A stretch of DNA of 64,000 nucleotides from Tretioscincus oriximinensis (taxonomy: Eukaryota; Chordata; Lepidosauria; Squamata; Gymnophthalmidae): positions 484,263 to 548,262 of the forward strand of contig JAJVDF010000254.1 in the NCBI GenBank assembly GCA_022410635.1. Direction: 5' to 3'. Positions 10,858-21,310 of this stretch are shown in pieces. The notes under the pieces are model-generated. The model did not search any database. It was not told the DNA's origin and worked only from the letters and a program-made list of their open reading frames with translations. The position numbers and the translations under genes were made by a program. Positions within the stretch are counted from its first letter, which is position 1. Each line of letters starts with the position of its first letter.

Positions 10858-11175
10858 GTTGAGCAGGCACGGATAGCTCAGTCGCTTAGGAATTCGTCTC
10901 TCGTCTGGGAGATGGGGTTTGGAAGCCCTGTGTGGGACGTGGGGAGGGGTGAGCATCTTCCACTAGCCTGTAGCTCTAGCCAACACAGCTATTCGAAAGC
11001 AGGAACTGCAAGAAATTGCAACTGACTGCAAGTAGATACATGGGAACCACCAGAGTCTGGTGGGGAAGATAGAATGTGAACCTTCGGGCAAAATACCCTT
11101 GTAAGCCGCTTTGAGTCCCTTTGAAAGGTGAGAAAAAGCAGGGTATAAAAACCCAGTTCTTCTTCTTCTTCAAAT
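10858..11175 (+). mobile_element. tRNA-derived SINE (family 2), full length
   Basis: Begins ggcacggatagctcagtcgc (A box), with a B-box region near 10915-10935 (gggtttggaagccctg in this copy; ggtttcgaagccctg in the 27838 copy). The tRNA-unrelated body has gaaagcaggaactgcaag and tacatgggaaccacc. The 3' part is taagccgctttgagtccc, agcagggtataaaaaccc, and the tail is (TTC)n. It is a near twin of 27838-28148. Confidence 0.85.
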
Positions 11176-11530
11176 AAATTAATAAATAAGATCAGATAGT
11201 TCTGGTAGGTGGATGGAAGGACAGTGCAAAATAGATGATATGGAAATGGCATGATTATATAGATTTATTAGCAGCAGAGATGAAGAATTAATAATATTGA
11301 GAATATAGGAGAAATCAAGATGATGAAAACAAAAATGAGTAACGGTTAAAACACACTTAGAGAATAAGTGAAAGAGTGAAGCTAAGGAACTGATGTTAAT
11401 TTTCTTATTGTAGCTCATCATTATTTAGATTATAAGGTTATAAGGATCCTGGAGGGAGGGGGAGGGAACGGGGGATTTAAAAATGCAGAGGAAAATTGTA
11501 AAAAGGAAGATTTAATGTTATTAAATGATT
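11176..11530 (+). repeat. L1-like LINE 3' end
   Basis: Positions 11188-11440 hold AT-rich ORF2-end/3'UTR sequence (gatcagatagttctggtagg) comparable to 32425-32460 and 33415-33450, then a G-rich run (ggagggagggggagggaac). Confidence 0.5.
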
Positions 11531-12004
11531 AAATGTTATTACTGGTATTTTTNTTTACTATTATCACTGTATCAGGTCGAATTTTTTTTAAAAAAAAANT
11601 CNATTTTTCAAGCAAATTCCAGAGCTGTGAATATTATCTAGGTAACAGGAAGTTGAGGAAGCCACTTAAAGCTGTTGAAATAAGTCTTACCATCAGCCAC
11701 TACTGGGAACCTGAGCTCCTGTTTTGCACAGGCTTGCTAATGCATTTTAAGGAGTTCCCTATTCCACATTGTCTGTATAAGAATAGTGGCCATGCACATT
11801 AAAATGTGAAATAACAGCTCCCCCAAATGTGTTAATGTACAGTGGAATATGACTACTAAAATCAGCTAATGCTNATCAGCTTTGGTGTGTTTTCCACATA
11901 GGACAGATCATGTCAGAGAAAGGGAACTGATGTTGTGCAGCATCTGTGGTCTAAAGGCTTCTAGCATAGCCTCTACATTCAGCTACAAATGCCCACGTTT
12001 CAGC
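11531..12004. other. Unassigned intronic sequence
   Basis: No exon or recurring family recognised. Confidence 0.4.
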
Positions 12005-12310
12005 AGTTGGACAGATCATGAGAGAACCTAAGAGGAGTCCTGCTGAATAATGTCATAGCCCATCCAGTACAGCCTTCTGTCTCACCCAGTGGGCCACCTG
12101 CACATCTCAAACAGAGAGAAGGCAGAACCTTCACCTTGACACTTGGAATACCGACTTGCCATCGGTATCCTAATGGGGCCTGCCATAGTCTACACTGGCT
12201 TGTGGATGAGCCAAATAGGGTCTGTCATAGTCTATACTGGCTCACCAATTGCTCCTTGGCATCTTAAGCATAAGAAAAAACCTTCACTTATTCTCGATTC
12301 CCTGCAAACA
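12005..12310 (-). repeat. CR1 (TTCTTATG type) terminus antisense, mixed with a fold-back MITE piece
   Basis: Shows gaacctaagaggagtcctgc, ttctgtctcacccagtgggcc, then MITE words (ggggcctgccatagtctac) at 12174-12200, then CR1 again (ctcgattccctgcaaacag). Confidence 0.6.
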
Positions 12311-12531
12311 GATTTTCAGCAGTACTAAAAAACCAACAAAGGTCTCCAAAAAAAACAAGACAGAAAAGTACAAAATGCAGAACCAAAAATACATGTATAG
12401 TTGTATTGTCTGGAAGTACTGCATATTATGCCATTGAAGAAGACAACGCATTGGTCGAAATGCATCTGGTTACATGCACACCTCATAGACATTATGAATC
12501 AAGTGTGCACATTCCTTTTAATAATATTGTA

Positions 12532-12696
12532 CAGGTGAAAACCCCTTATAACGAAACCCCGTTATAATGAATCTTTACAAGGAAATTTTGTTATAATAAA
12601 ACCCATTCTCATGGTTGTTCTGCCAGGATTTTAAAATTTCTTTGATATATCATGAATTTTGTTATATCGGAGTTCTCTAAAACAGGAGTTCACCTG
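12532..12696. mobile_element. Tc1/mariner-like MITE with TA target duplication
   Basis: Ends are CAGGTGAA at the left and TTCACCTG at the right. A TA dinucleotide flanks each side (12530-12531, 12697-12698). Sub-terminal words (cccgttataatgaa, gaattttgttatatcggag) are typical of pogo/Tigger-like TIRs. Length 165 bp, non-coding. Confidence 0.7.
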
Positions 12697-12956
12697 TATG
12701 CATTTTTAGGGTTTATGGTCTTTTAATTCATGTTTCAGAGAAGCACACCAAAAATAATAACAAAAATCCATTTTTTGTATACTTTGTATCACNTAAAGGC
12801 ATGTTTTGTACTTTTCTATCTGTTGTACTTCTCTCTGAGTGTGTGTTTTTAGACTGTTATCATCCTCATCATCATTCTTATTAATGTTATATTTTCTGGT
12901 TCTCTTTCGTTTTTGGATTTTTGTGTTTTACTATGTTGATTTCAAGTATCTTCCCT
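12697..12956. other. AT-rich unassigned sequence
   Basis: No family recognised. Confidence 0.35.
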
Positions 12957-13110
12957 GTTGCTCCATCCCAGAGGCAGCATCAAGACATCCATTCTAGTAG
13001 CCACTGATATCTCTGGCTTCCCTGAATGTGTCTAATCCTATCTGAAACCTATCCATGCTGCTAGCTANCACTATTTCATCTGGTATTAAATTTCCTCCTG
13101 GATAAAAAAA
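12957..13110 (-). repeat. CR1 3' region, antisense
   Basis: Shows cctgttgctccatcccagagg, atccattctagtagcc, and ggtattaaatttcctcctgg, the complement of the CR1 3'UTR seen at 56290-56400. Confidence 0.65.
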
Positions 13111-13684
13111 TTCTGAAAGTTGAATGTAGTTTTTTAGCCAGCTTATTCTTGAAACTGTGTGTGGTTGCACATGCAAAGTACATGAGCAGAAACCTTCTCC
13201 CCAAGGGAGATGCAAGGGAGGGAGGCTTTTCCTTTGAAGAGCTTTGTGACAGAATATGGAGCCCAAATTCTTGGCACAATTCTTCGAAGTTGCCCACAGA
13301 AAAATGAGATTCAGAAAATTCCTCACTACACAGAACAGCTTCTAAAAGACAAGAAACATCTGAGGGTCTTTTTTTCACTAACAGCTTCAAAAGGATGCTC
13401 GTATCCTCTTTATGCAGGCCTCCCTGAACCACATCTCACAATGAAAGGTGAAGGTAAGGGCAGGATTGTAATCTGGGGATGCTCTTAGATTCCACATTGA
13501 CACTCGATTCTTAGATACAGGCAGTGCCCAGGAGCATCTGTTACCAACTGCAGCTGCTTTGCCAATGACAGCTCTGGACAGGGACAATCTGGTCACTGTA
13601 CAGTACAGTAGCTAGACTGCTAACTTTGCGCTCGGGAACTTCCACAGCTCAAAGCACCATAGTTTGAAATGCTGCTTGCAAGGC
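13111..13684. other. Intronic sequence with a weak L2 remnant
   Basis: Positions 13470-13580 (tctggggatgctcttagattcc, gtgcccaggagcatctg) parallel the L2 coding segment at 43925-44000. The rest is unassigned. Confidence 0.4.
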
Positions 13685-13960
13685 ATAGGAACCTAAGAAC
13701 ATAAGAAGAGCCATACTGGATCAGACCACAGCCCATCTAGTCCAGCATTTTGTCTCACACAGAGGCCCACAGATGCACATGGGCAGTCTGAACCGAGGAA
13801 AGCAAAATATGCAGCTGTTCATGACTCCCTGCGAACGGTATTTCAGGAGTCCTGCCTGTTGCTCCATCCCGGAGGCAACATCAGACATCCATCCTACTAC
13901 CCATGTATACCCTTGGTGTCCGTACCTAGGTTAGAAAGGCATCCTATACTTAGGTTAGAA
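13685..13960 (-). repeat. CR1 (TTCTTATG type) 3' end, antisense
   Basis: Begins aacctaagaacataagaagagcc, continues cagcattttgtctcacacag, gaacggtatttcaggagtcc and gttgctccatcccggaggc. Confidence 0.75.
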
Positions 13961-14260
13961 AGAACAGTTTATTCATTCATTCATTCATTTATACTCATAC
14001 CCTGCCCTATATCCAAAGGTTTCAGGGCATCCAACAATAAAAAGAATACAAAATTGACATATTAAAACAGTATCAAAACATTATCTGAAGGTAGGAAGAA
14101 AAATGTCATTTCTTCAATAAAAGGCCAGGCGAAAGAGGTGCGTCTTCAAAGATCTTCCGAAAGAATACAATGATGAAGACTGACGCACTTCAAGGGGAGA
14201 CTGTTTGGATCAGCTGACGGCTTCAACCATCTACAGAGCTTCTAACTTAGTTATAGTTCC
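13961..14260 (-). repeat. L2-type 3' region, antisense
   Basis: (ATTC)n at 13970-13988 precedes ctgccctatatccaaagg and ggcgaaagaggtgcgtcttc; the same order recurs at 50720-50950. Confidence 0.55.
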
Positions 14261-14805
14261 TTTCTTGAAGCAGCTGAAGATTGGGAATGCCTCATTATAT
14301 GAACTCTCTCAGCTGNCCTTATTAACTTTTTCTATGTTTACTTCTCCTTTCTGGGAATAGCAAAACCTTGAATCTCAACCTGTTCCTCTCCTTTCTCAAC
14401 TATGGCCTCAGAGGAAGGCACTTTCATGCTCAGAGACTTCTGACTAAGGCCAGAGGCTCAAGTCCAGTAGGAGGATTTGAATCCTCATTAGAGGATGAGG
14501 AGGGCATGATGGTGTCAATTCTTACTGAAGATGGTGCTACAATCAGGAGGACCTCCTATGTGGATCTTAGGGCCTAGACAGGTTGGAATGGGAGAAGGAG
14601 TTTCTGCCGGACCTGCTCTATTGTAACATCGAGTCTAGTTTGGGAGCGAAGGAGATGGAATCTGAATTCCATCTCTTTCCTCTTCTTTCCAAATTAGACT
14701 TTCCTGCCCCACTGCGGACAGAGAAGTGGACTCTTTTCTGGCAGCGATTGCAACAGCTATAGAAAGTTCTGCTCGTCGCGTTCAAAGAGGACCCCAGTCC
14801 TAGCA
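14261..14805 (+). repeat. Intronic stretch, possibly LINE-derived
   Basis: No clear exon. A short open frame (14368-14577) has no recognisable domain. Assignment is weak. Confidence 0.25.
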
Positions 14806-14809
14806 TTCT

Positions 14810-15420
14810 ATGATAAGACTTTTTCCCCCTCTGTTCATCTTTTCCATCCCATGCATAATCTTATACACTTCAATCAGATCACCTCTTAAATGCCATCTTT
14901 CAAGGCTGAACAGACCTAAACATTGCAACCTGATTGAATAAGGGATTTTCTTCCAGCTCTTTGATCATACTTGTTCCCCTTTTATGCACCTTCTCCAGTT
15001 CCACAATATATTTTTTAAGGTATGGCGACCCGTAGGTTTATAATGAAGTAAAATAATGCTTCCCAGTTTATTTTCAATTCCATTCCTAATCTGAATTTAG
15101 TTTTTTCCCCAGCTGCTGCACACTAGGTTGACATCATCACTGAGATGTCCACCAATACGCCAAGATCCCTTTCCTGCTCTGTCACAGAAAGCTTGGTACC
15201 CATCAGTAGATAGGAATTCTTTGCCCCAATGTGCATGGCTTTCCACGTGCTTAAATTAAAGGGCATTTTACCACTTTGCTGCCCACTCACCCAGTTTCGA
15301 GAGACCTCCCTGAAGCTCTTCAAAATCACTTTCAATTTTTACTATTCTGAACATCTGTCATTAGCAAACTTTGCTATTACATGATTTACTCCAACATCCA
15401 GATCATTTATGAATCTCTCT
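14810..15420 (-). repeat. CR1 reverse transcriptase C-terminal remnant, antisense
   Basis: In complement it encodes pieces such as MHIGAKNSYLLMGTKLSVTE and QERDLGVLVDISV, the CR1 reverse-transcriptase C-terminus, with gaps and stops. The plus strand shows aaggctgaacagacctaaac and ccttctccagttccacaata. Confidence 0.75.
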
Positions 15421-15599
15421 CTTATTCTCTCTCTCTATTTCTCTATTTTACTCTTCCTTTGAGAGAGAAAGGCGGTCTTTAAAATTATTTCTAACATTTA
15501 TATGACATATCTTACATAGTTCAATCTGTTTCCACTATTCAATCTCCAACAAAGTAACCCTATTATTTATCATACTCTACAAACTGTATTTGCATTTTA
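15421..15599. other. CT-rich simple sequence
   Basis: Imperfect (TCTC)n at about 15412-15455 and AT-rich sequence, nothing more. Confidence 0.45.
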
Positions 15600-15835
15600 A
15601 ATTTGTACTTAAACCTGTCCTATACCCAAAGGCTTCAGGGCAGCCTACCACAGAGCAGCACAGAGCTTTTGTTGGTTGTCCACAATGGATGCCTTGTAAA
15701 ATAGGTGAGGCTCAGAGAGTTCTAAAGAATTGTGATTNTTCCAAGGTCATTCAACTGGCATCACAGAGGAGTGTGAAATTGAACCAGGAGACTGTCAGAT
15801 AAGAGTCCAACTAATCACTTCCCCAAACTGGCTCT
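15600..15835 (-). repeat. tRNA-derived SINE (family 1), antisense
   Basis: Contains ctatacccaaaggcttcaggg, ccttgtaaaataggtgagg, aaggtcattcaactggc and a B-box-like ttgaaccaggagactg. Confidence 0.65.
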
Positions 15836-16029
15836 GTACCTTATGTTACAAAGCAACTTCATAAGCAAAAATCCTTCCTGAGCTGGGTCTTATTCTGTAT
15901 CATATCCCAGAACAAAAGCCTAACACAGATTATGGCAGGGGCCTATTTCCTATTCCAGGATATAGTACAGAACAAGGTCCACTGCTGAAAAGGCTTCAGA
16001 CATGAAATTGAATCATGGTTATAATCTCA

Positions 16030-16170
16030 GTTAACTCGTGTTCAGCTGGAAGTCTTCAAACAGAGCCTGGACAGTCATCTGTCTGGGATGGTTTAATGAA
16101 TCCTGCATTGAGCAGGGTGTTGGAACCGATTACCCTGGAGGTCCCTTCCAACTCTATGATTCTATGATTC
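16030..16170 (+). repeat. CR1 (ATTCTATG type) 3' terminus
   Basis: Shows agctggaagtcttcaaacag, gtctgggatggtttaatg, ggaggtcccttccaactc and ends (ATTCTATG)n. Confidence 0.8.
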
Positions 16171-16845
16171 TTAAAAGCTACAGTTTCTCAAGTACAAAGG
16201 TAAAAACTCCCAGTCTCCCTAGGGAAGAAGAATGTGTGCATGTCAAGGGATTTAGGTTCAAGCAAGTTCCTAAACCCCAGAACTGATGTTGATGAAAAGT
16301 TATAGTTTCTTAAGCCTAGAATAGTCTGTTGTTGCTCAGTTTATCAGGCCCAGAAAAGTTGCTTGATGTTCAGCGAAAGCTACAGTTTCTTAAGCCCAGA
16401 ATAATTGTTTGATGATCAGCAAAAGCAATAGTTCCTGTAACAGTTTATATTCAACAAAAGCTACAGTTTCCCATGACCAGAACAGTTGCTTAATGTTCAG
16501 CAAAAGCTACAGTTTCTTGGCCCAATCCAGTTGATTGCCTTTAAGCAAAATCCACAATAGTTTGCTGATGTTCAGCAAAAGCTACAATTTTTCAGGCACA
16601 GAACAGTTCTTGATATTCGGCAAAAGCTACAGTTTCTCAATCCCAGGGAACAGTTTATGCTCAACAAAAACTACAGTTTCTCGGGCCCAAACCAGTTGGT
16701 TGATGTTCAACAAAACCCACAACAGTTTGCTGATGTTCAGCAAAAGCTACAGTTTTTCAAGCACAGAAAGAAGCACTCGCAGTCTCCCCCTTTCCAACCA
16801 TGTTAGGGAAGAAGTGTGTGTGCGTGTCAAGGGATTTCTACAAAA
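16171..16845 (+). repeat. Minisatellite with about 46/74-bp alternation (about 120-bp higher-order unit)
   Basis: The word aaagctacagttt, or a one-base variant, starts near 16173, 16377, 16457, 16503, 16577, 16621, 16667 and 16741. Units also share gatgttcagcaaaag. Spacings alternate 44-46 and 74, so pairs repeat at 118-120. Both ends carry a related non-repeat block (cagtctccc, then gggaagaag, gtgtgcatgtcaagggattt), at 16210-16252 and 16770-16838. Confidence 0.8.
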
Positions 16846-17690
16846 CCTCCTGCTACAATAAATCACCATTGATCTCGGCATCCAAAGGGAGCTGGTGCGT
16901 TAGGGAGAGGAATCGTGAATACATCATGGACACAACATGCCACAGTCAAACTGAAATGAGTACCAATGCCATTTGTGCTCAGCCACTCCAAAAAACCTTT
17001 AAAAAGAAGTTGGGAGAGGAAAGAAATCACAAGNAGGCTGTTTCTACCTTCTCACAGTATCATGCCTTGCAGATCCCCACCTTCCCCAGACACATTGGCT
17101 GAAATTGCATCCTTCCAGCCTGAAGTCCTAAGGGCTGAAGCCCGCCCACCCCAACACGTAAATTTCTAAAGGAGGGTAGGAGTTGGGCCTGGACTGGTCT
17201 CTGGCAAGAAGCAGACCACACTGCATCTATAAAGCCACTTCAGTGCAGATGTTTCCATGGCAACTAGTGGACCAAATGCATTAGTGTTTCTAATAATAAA
17301 CCCAACCTTCATCTCGGAAAACCTGGCTCCCCCCACCCAGTACTCCTCCCCTTTCTGCCCCAACCCCTATTATCTTCCTTCCTTCCACCCTCTCTTCTTC
17401 TCTGGGGTGAACCAGGTAGGAAGCAAGAGAATTACGGGAAATATGCAGATCCAAGGTAATGGGTACCAAGGCTCCAGTGTGTCCATGAACGGAGCCAGAA
17501 GCCCACACTGGAAAAAGAGGACAGGAAACAGGCCAAAACCAGAAGCCAAGGAAAATACAAAGGGCATTCAAACACAANCCACCTTTAAAAGGCATCCCCA
17601 TCCGCCTGGTGTCTCCTAGTCCTTGCCCTAGTTTTGATGAGCAAGACCTGAAATCTGCCCGCCTTTAAAGAACCATTTGAATTTCTGTGC
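16846..17690. other. Unassigned intronic sequence
   Basis: No repeat family recurs. Frames of 100-120 codons on both strands have no domain and no splice context. Confidence 0.4.
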
Positions 17691-18513
17691 AAAGCCCCAG
17701 AATTCATCAGCATGTCAAAACGCACCCCTTCTGACCCCCATCTTGAAGCACATTTAAGGAGGCATCAAAGTAACCAAAGACAGGCACACCAATGCAAAGA
17801 AAGATTCCCAAGAGAGGGCATTGAAGGTTTCGAAGCAGCCGACAGCTGTCAGGAAAGAGTTAAATCATCCAAAAAGCATTCCTGAAAAGGATCAGCTAGG
17901 TAGTAACCCCCACCCTTTATTCCCCTCCTTCTCCATTAGTTTTTTCCACTCCTCTGCCAACACTTCTATTCAAATGCACAGCACAAGGCCTGCCTGCACC
18001 CCAAATGCAGTCAAAGCAACAAGAAACACCCTTCCTCCCCCATCCTAAGCAGGCAGGCAGCCAGGAAGGGATGTAATATGAGTGGGGAAGGGGGAGTCGT
18101 ATAGGGGTACCCAGGGGCCACCATCCATTGCAAATTCCCAAGCAGGTCTCAGCTCAAGACAATTGTGGCATTTCATTGCAGCAAAGCTCTTAAGCTCCAA
18201 GGTTTGTTGTTATTTAGGTCACAGAGTCTCAAAGACACATGCAAATTCCTGCCTTATTGTTCTGGAAAGTGTTGCAATTTTGCACAAATAAACAGGTTGC
18301 CCACACAGTATTCATGCCANACACACACAAGCAAGCGTGCACACCCAGTTTTGCATTCTTCTGCCACACTGGTGTGGGGGGGAGAATGTCACNCGTTGGA
18401 TAGTTTCCTTCGCTGCTCTTTTTCCTTTCTCTCTTCACCTCCACAGCACAACGCACTACAAGCCCTTCGTTCCACCAGGGATGTTCCCTGACGTTCCCAT
18501 TGGCAACACTTAC
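17691..18513. other. Intron immediately downstream of the GPS exon
   Basis: No further exon found. I searched the complement for first-transmembrane-helix motifs of BAI receptors here and on to position 1 without success. Confidence 0.5.
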
Positions 18514-18697
18514 CATTTCTGCACTGCGCTGGGCTAAAATGGCGAAGGAAGAGATTCGGTCACAGAAGCATTTAGTTCGGAAAGGATCAACCGGAACCGT
18601 ACGGCAGCCACGCCAGGACCAAGCACCAAGCTGAGATGGAGAGAAGGAGGAGGACGAGGAGGACGAGGAGGAGGTGGTTGTGGTTGTGGAGGAGGGT
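18514..18697 (-). CDS. ADGRB1: ADGRB1 exon h: Ser/Thr linker, GPS cleavage motif, start of the stalk
   Basis: A 184 nt exon. The acceptor is ttccctccacag before ACCC and the donor is ATG followed by gtaagt. One base completes Ile, then 61 codons follow. The first 22 codons are a low-complexity linker: Pro, two Ser, five Thr, nine Ser, then [18 protein letters not shown] and [16 protein letters not shown] follow: the second to fourth GPS cysteines and the autoproteolysis site, ending RSAEM. Mammalian BAI1 has a much shorter Ser/Pro linker at this point and R-L-S at the cleavage site. A second AG at 18631 (ctctccatctcag) is in the wrong phase for the upstream exon. A plus-strand Arg-rich open frame across this region is antisense noise. 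Confidence 0.94.
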
Positions 18698-19700
18698 CTG
18701 TGGAGGGAAGGAGGAGGGTAGCACAGTGCCGAGAGAGCAAAAGAGGAAGGGAATCAGAGGCGCAAAACACAGGGAGAGAGAAAAGACAGAAGGGAGAAAA
18801 GAAAAACAAGGATCACTAAAAAATTGTAAGAGAAAAAACCAAGCAACACTCCCCCTCTCGTGCCTACTGCACACGTGGCCTTCCTCCACCCCCCCATATG
18901 ACACCCCTCCAGTGACACACTCAGAAAACATGACACCTGCCCACACACCTCAAACGTCACCCCAACACTTCGCCACAAAGCACGTCCGAGTGCCACACTC
19001 CCCCCATGAGTCACTGACAACAGAGAGCTTGCTCCCTTTGAAGGAAGCCCTTCTGCTCCTCTTCAGAAATCCCCTCACAATTCACCTCAGCCCCAGACCA
19101 CCCTTCCCCACAGTTTGTTGTCACTAAACAGGTCTGGACATCCACTGAACTTTCTCTCCTAGTTGGATGTGGCACTGACACGTTTCATTTCGGCAGATGC
19201 GGCTGTGGAAATAGAACTTGGTTTCTCTCGCAAAACTAGGTTCTCTCTCAATCTCTCTCACGCATGACTAGGTTTCTCTCAGTTTCTCTCACAGACAGAA
19301 AGAAGGATCCCTTTCCACACAGAAAGGATGTTGCCGTCCCTCACATGACTTTTTATGTCTTTTGTGTGACACACATTAAACTGTGTGACAGAAATCTGAA
19401 AAAAACACATTTTTAACTTTCCTCACTTCGGTACTGGCAATATTGCCCACAACGCATCCATGAGGACACACACTTTTGATTCCAAAACATCCCACTAACA
19501 ATGCCAAGCATATGCTGGTTTCTCATCCACGCCTACATCTCTTTATCTCTCTTGCATGAACAAACTCAAAAAAGTTACCAAGCTTTATACTTTTGCACAT
19601 GCAGGAACAGATGTTCACACACCCACATTCAACCCTTTTTTAAAGGATCCCAGTCAACAGCTGTGCGCTTGCTGCGTGTCACCGAAAGGACTTATTCAGA
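18698..19700. other. Start of the 27 kb intron, single-copy-looking
   Basis: A GA-rich stretch lies next to the exon's Ser/Thr tract (18698-18830). An imperfect ctctctcac repeat occurs at 19225-19290 (gactaggtttctctcag twice). No exon. Confidence 0.4.
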
Positions 19701-19714
19701 AGTAACAGCCAGTC

Positions 19715-19945
19715 CAGGCTCTAACATAAGAGGAACTCTGGTGAATCATGTCATCGCACATCCAGTTCTTTGACCTCACAGTGTGGATTCCAACTGCCTC
19801 TGGGTATTTCATGCAGCAGAAGAAAAAACTTTCAACCACTCTCAACTCCCTGCAACTGGTATTTATTGGAATCNTGTGTCCCCCACACATGGGCGTCCAT
19901 TTTAGTAGCAATTGATACATTTGTACTCCACATATTTGTCTAATG
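19715..19945 (-). repeat. CR1 3' end, antisense
   Basis: Shows ggctctaacataagaggaactc, ttgacctcacagtgtgg, caactggtatttattggaatc and tccattttagtagcaattg. Confidence 0.6.
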
Positions 19946-19949
19946 CTTC

Positions 19950-20065
19950 TTGGAGAAGGAGGAGAAGAAGGATGATTATGATGATCATGATCATGATGAT
20001 AATAATGAGAAGGAGAAGGAGAAGAAGTTGGTTTTTATACCCCGCTTTTCTCAACCCGAAAGTAA
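19950..20065 (-). repeat. SINE family 2 tail, antisense, with GAA/GAT simple repeats
   Basis: (AGAAGG)n and (ATGATC)n lead into gttggtttttataccccgc and ttttctcaacccg, the complement of the SINE 3' end. Confidence 0.6.
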
Positions 20066-20530
20066 TCAAAGTAACATACATAACAGACTGACAATCTAAC
20101 CATAAAACCAAACCAGCTCAACATCAAGGCCAATTGCTCTCACCACCTCTTCTGGTATAAATTCCATAGACTAATTACCCTTGAGTAGAGAAGGAGTTCC
20201 CCTCATCCACCCTAACTCTCATTAACCATCCATTCTACAGCAATTGATATCCTTGGTTACCAGATGTTTACCTAAACAGTCCAGTTTAGTTGCTCTCACC
20301 ACTTTTTCTGACAGTAAATTCCACCAACAAATGACTCTCTGAGTGACAAAAATTGCTTCCCTTATCCGTTCCAACCCTTCTGCTCATCTGCTTCAAGGCT
20401 CTTCAACTTCTCGTGTTTTGCAGTAGAGAAAACAATGTTCTTCCCATCGGATGTGATTTGTTTTAAGAGAGAGGCAGTGGTACAGGAAGCCCACTTGAAC
20501 CTCTCAATTTCTCCATAATCAGATATTTAT
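20066..20530 (-). repeat. CR1 3' region pieces, antisense
   Basis: Contains ctctcaccacctcttctgg, taaattccatagactaattacc, and a related second piece (cagtaaattccaccaacaaatg) from about 20260. Confidence 0.5.
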
Positions 20531-20574
20531 TAAGAACGTGGATCAAGCCACAGCCCAGCTAGGCCAGGATATTG

Positions 20575-20775
20575 TTCTTTTTTTTNNNNTTTTTTTAAAT
20601 TTTTTTTATTTTAAGGAAATAAAACACAACAAAACATACATTGACAACCCCCCCTCATCCCTCCCCACAGTGAATAGGTATATACAATTCCCCCCAATTC
20701 CCCTCCCCAGAACCCTCCCCCTTTGGGTCCGGTCCCCTTCGGAAGAAGGAAGACCGGAGCAGGTAGACCAGGGCC
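20575..20775 (-). repeat. L1-like 3'UTR/poly(T), antisense, with assembly gap
   Basis: A poly-T tract with nnnn (20586-20589), then ataaaacacaacaaaacata and ccccaattcccctcccc, similar in kind to the antisense L1 at 28571-28830. Confidence 0.55.
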
Positions 20776-21125
20776 AGGATATTGTTCTCATATAGTGGTA
20801 CAACAAGTCGAGAAAGTTCTTCTGCTTGAAAGTGACCAGTGCAATTGGAATGCTGGACTAGGTAGGCTGTGGTCCCATTCAGCAGGGCCTTTCTTAAGTT
20901 CCACCCAGAGAACTGTCCATTTATTACTTCCCTCTGTTTTCTGTCTTTTAGATAGTTTTCTATCCAGGCTTCTGGTCTCTGGAGACTGCCAAAGTTTCAA
21001 CCCCTGTCATTGGTCTTCAGAGGCTGCCAAAGTTCCAAGCCATGTGATTGGTCTCTGGTGACTGCCAAAATTCCAAGCCTTGTCATTGGTTGTTATACCT
21101 AGGAATGTTGAGCTCTCTCACACAT
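20776..21125 (-). repeat. Composite repeat with a CR1 reverse-transcriptase fragment and a 41-bp minisatellite, antisense
   Basis: ctgtccatttattacttccc and tctgttttctgtcttttag are antisense CR1 reverse transcriptase. They are followed by three units of about 41 bp, each with gccaaagttcc or a close variant and a cattggt-type ending. It ends ggaatgttgagctctctcac. Related copies are at 40500-40880, 42735, 50119 and 52170. Confidence 0.7.
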
Positions 21126-21149
21126 GCCTTTTATTACTTATGATAATAT

Positions 21150-21310
21150 TCAGAAAAGGAGCCCTAGGTGGAAAATATATCTATTTCTTCACTTGGCTTT
21201 ATTTTGGAAATTATATTTGGGGTCTTGGTGCCTGCTTGCCAGTGTAAGCACTGGCAGACCCCTCTAGAATCTGCCATAGCTTACAGTAGCATGCAGATGG
21301 CAAATTCCTA
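21150..21310. repeat. Fold-back MITE copy, degenerate
   Basis: gtgcctgcttgccagtgtaagc, then gaatctgccatagcttacag and tagcatgcagatggc, arms complementary around about 21258. Confidence 0.5.

Noticed and set aside
10858..10935. tRNA gene
   Set aside because: The A and B boxes belong to a SINE head; the body continues into the SINE-specific region and no cloverleaf is complete.
1..18513. Seven-transmembrane exons of ADGRB1
   Set aside because: I looked in complement for first-helix and IRSERS-type motifs and found none, so they must lie left of the window.
18514..18630. Shorter GPS exon starting at the inner AG (18631)
   Set aside because: It would enter in the wrong phase after the 44-nt exon. 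The outer acceptor keeps the frame exactly.
18636..19127. Arg/Trp-rich plus-strand frame
   Set aside because: It is antisense to the ADGRB1 GPS exon and its Ser/Thr tract.
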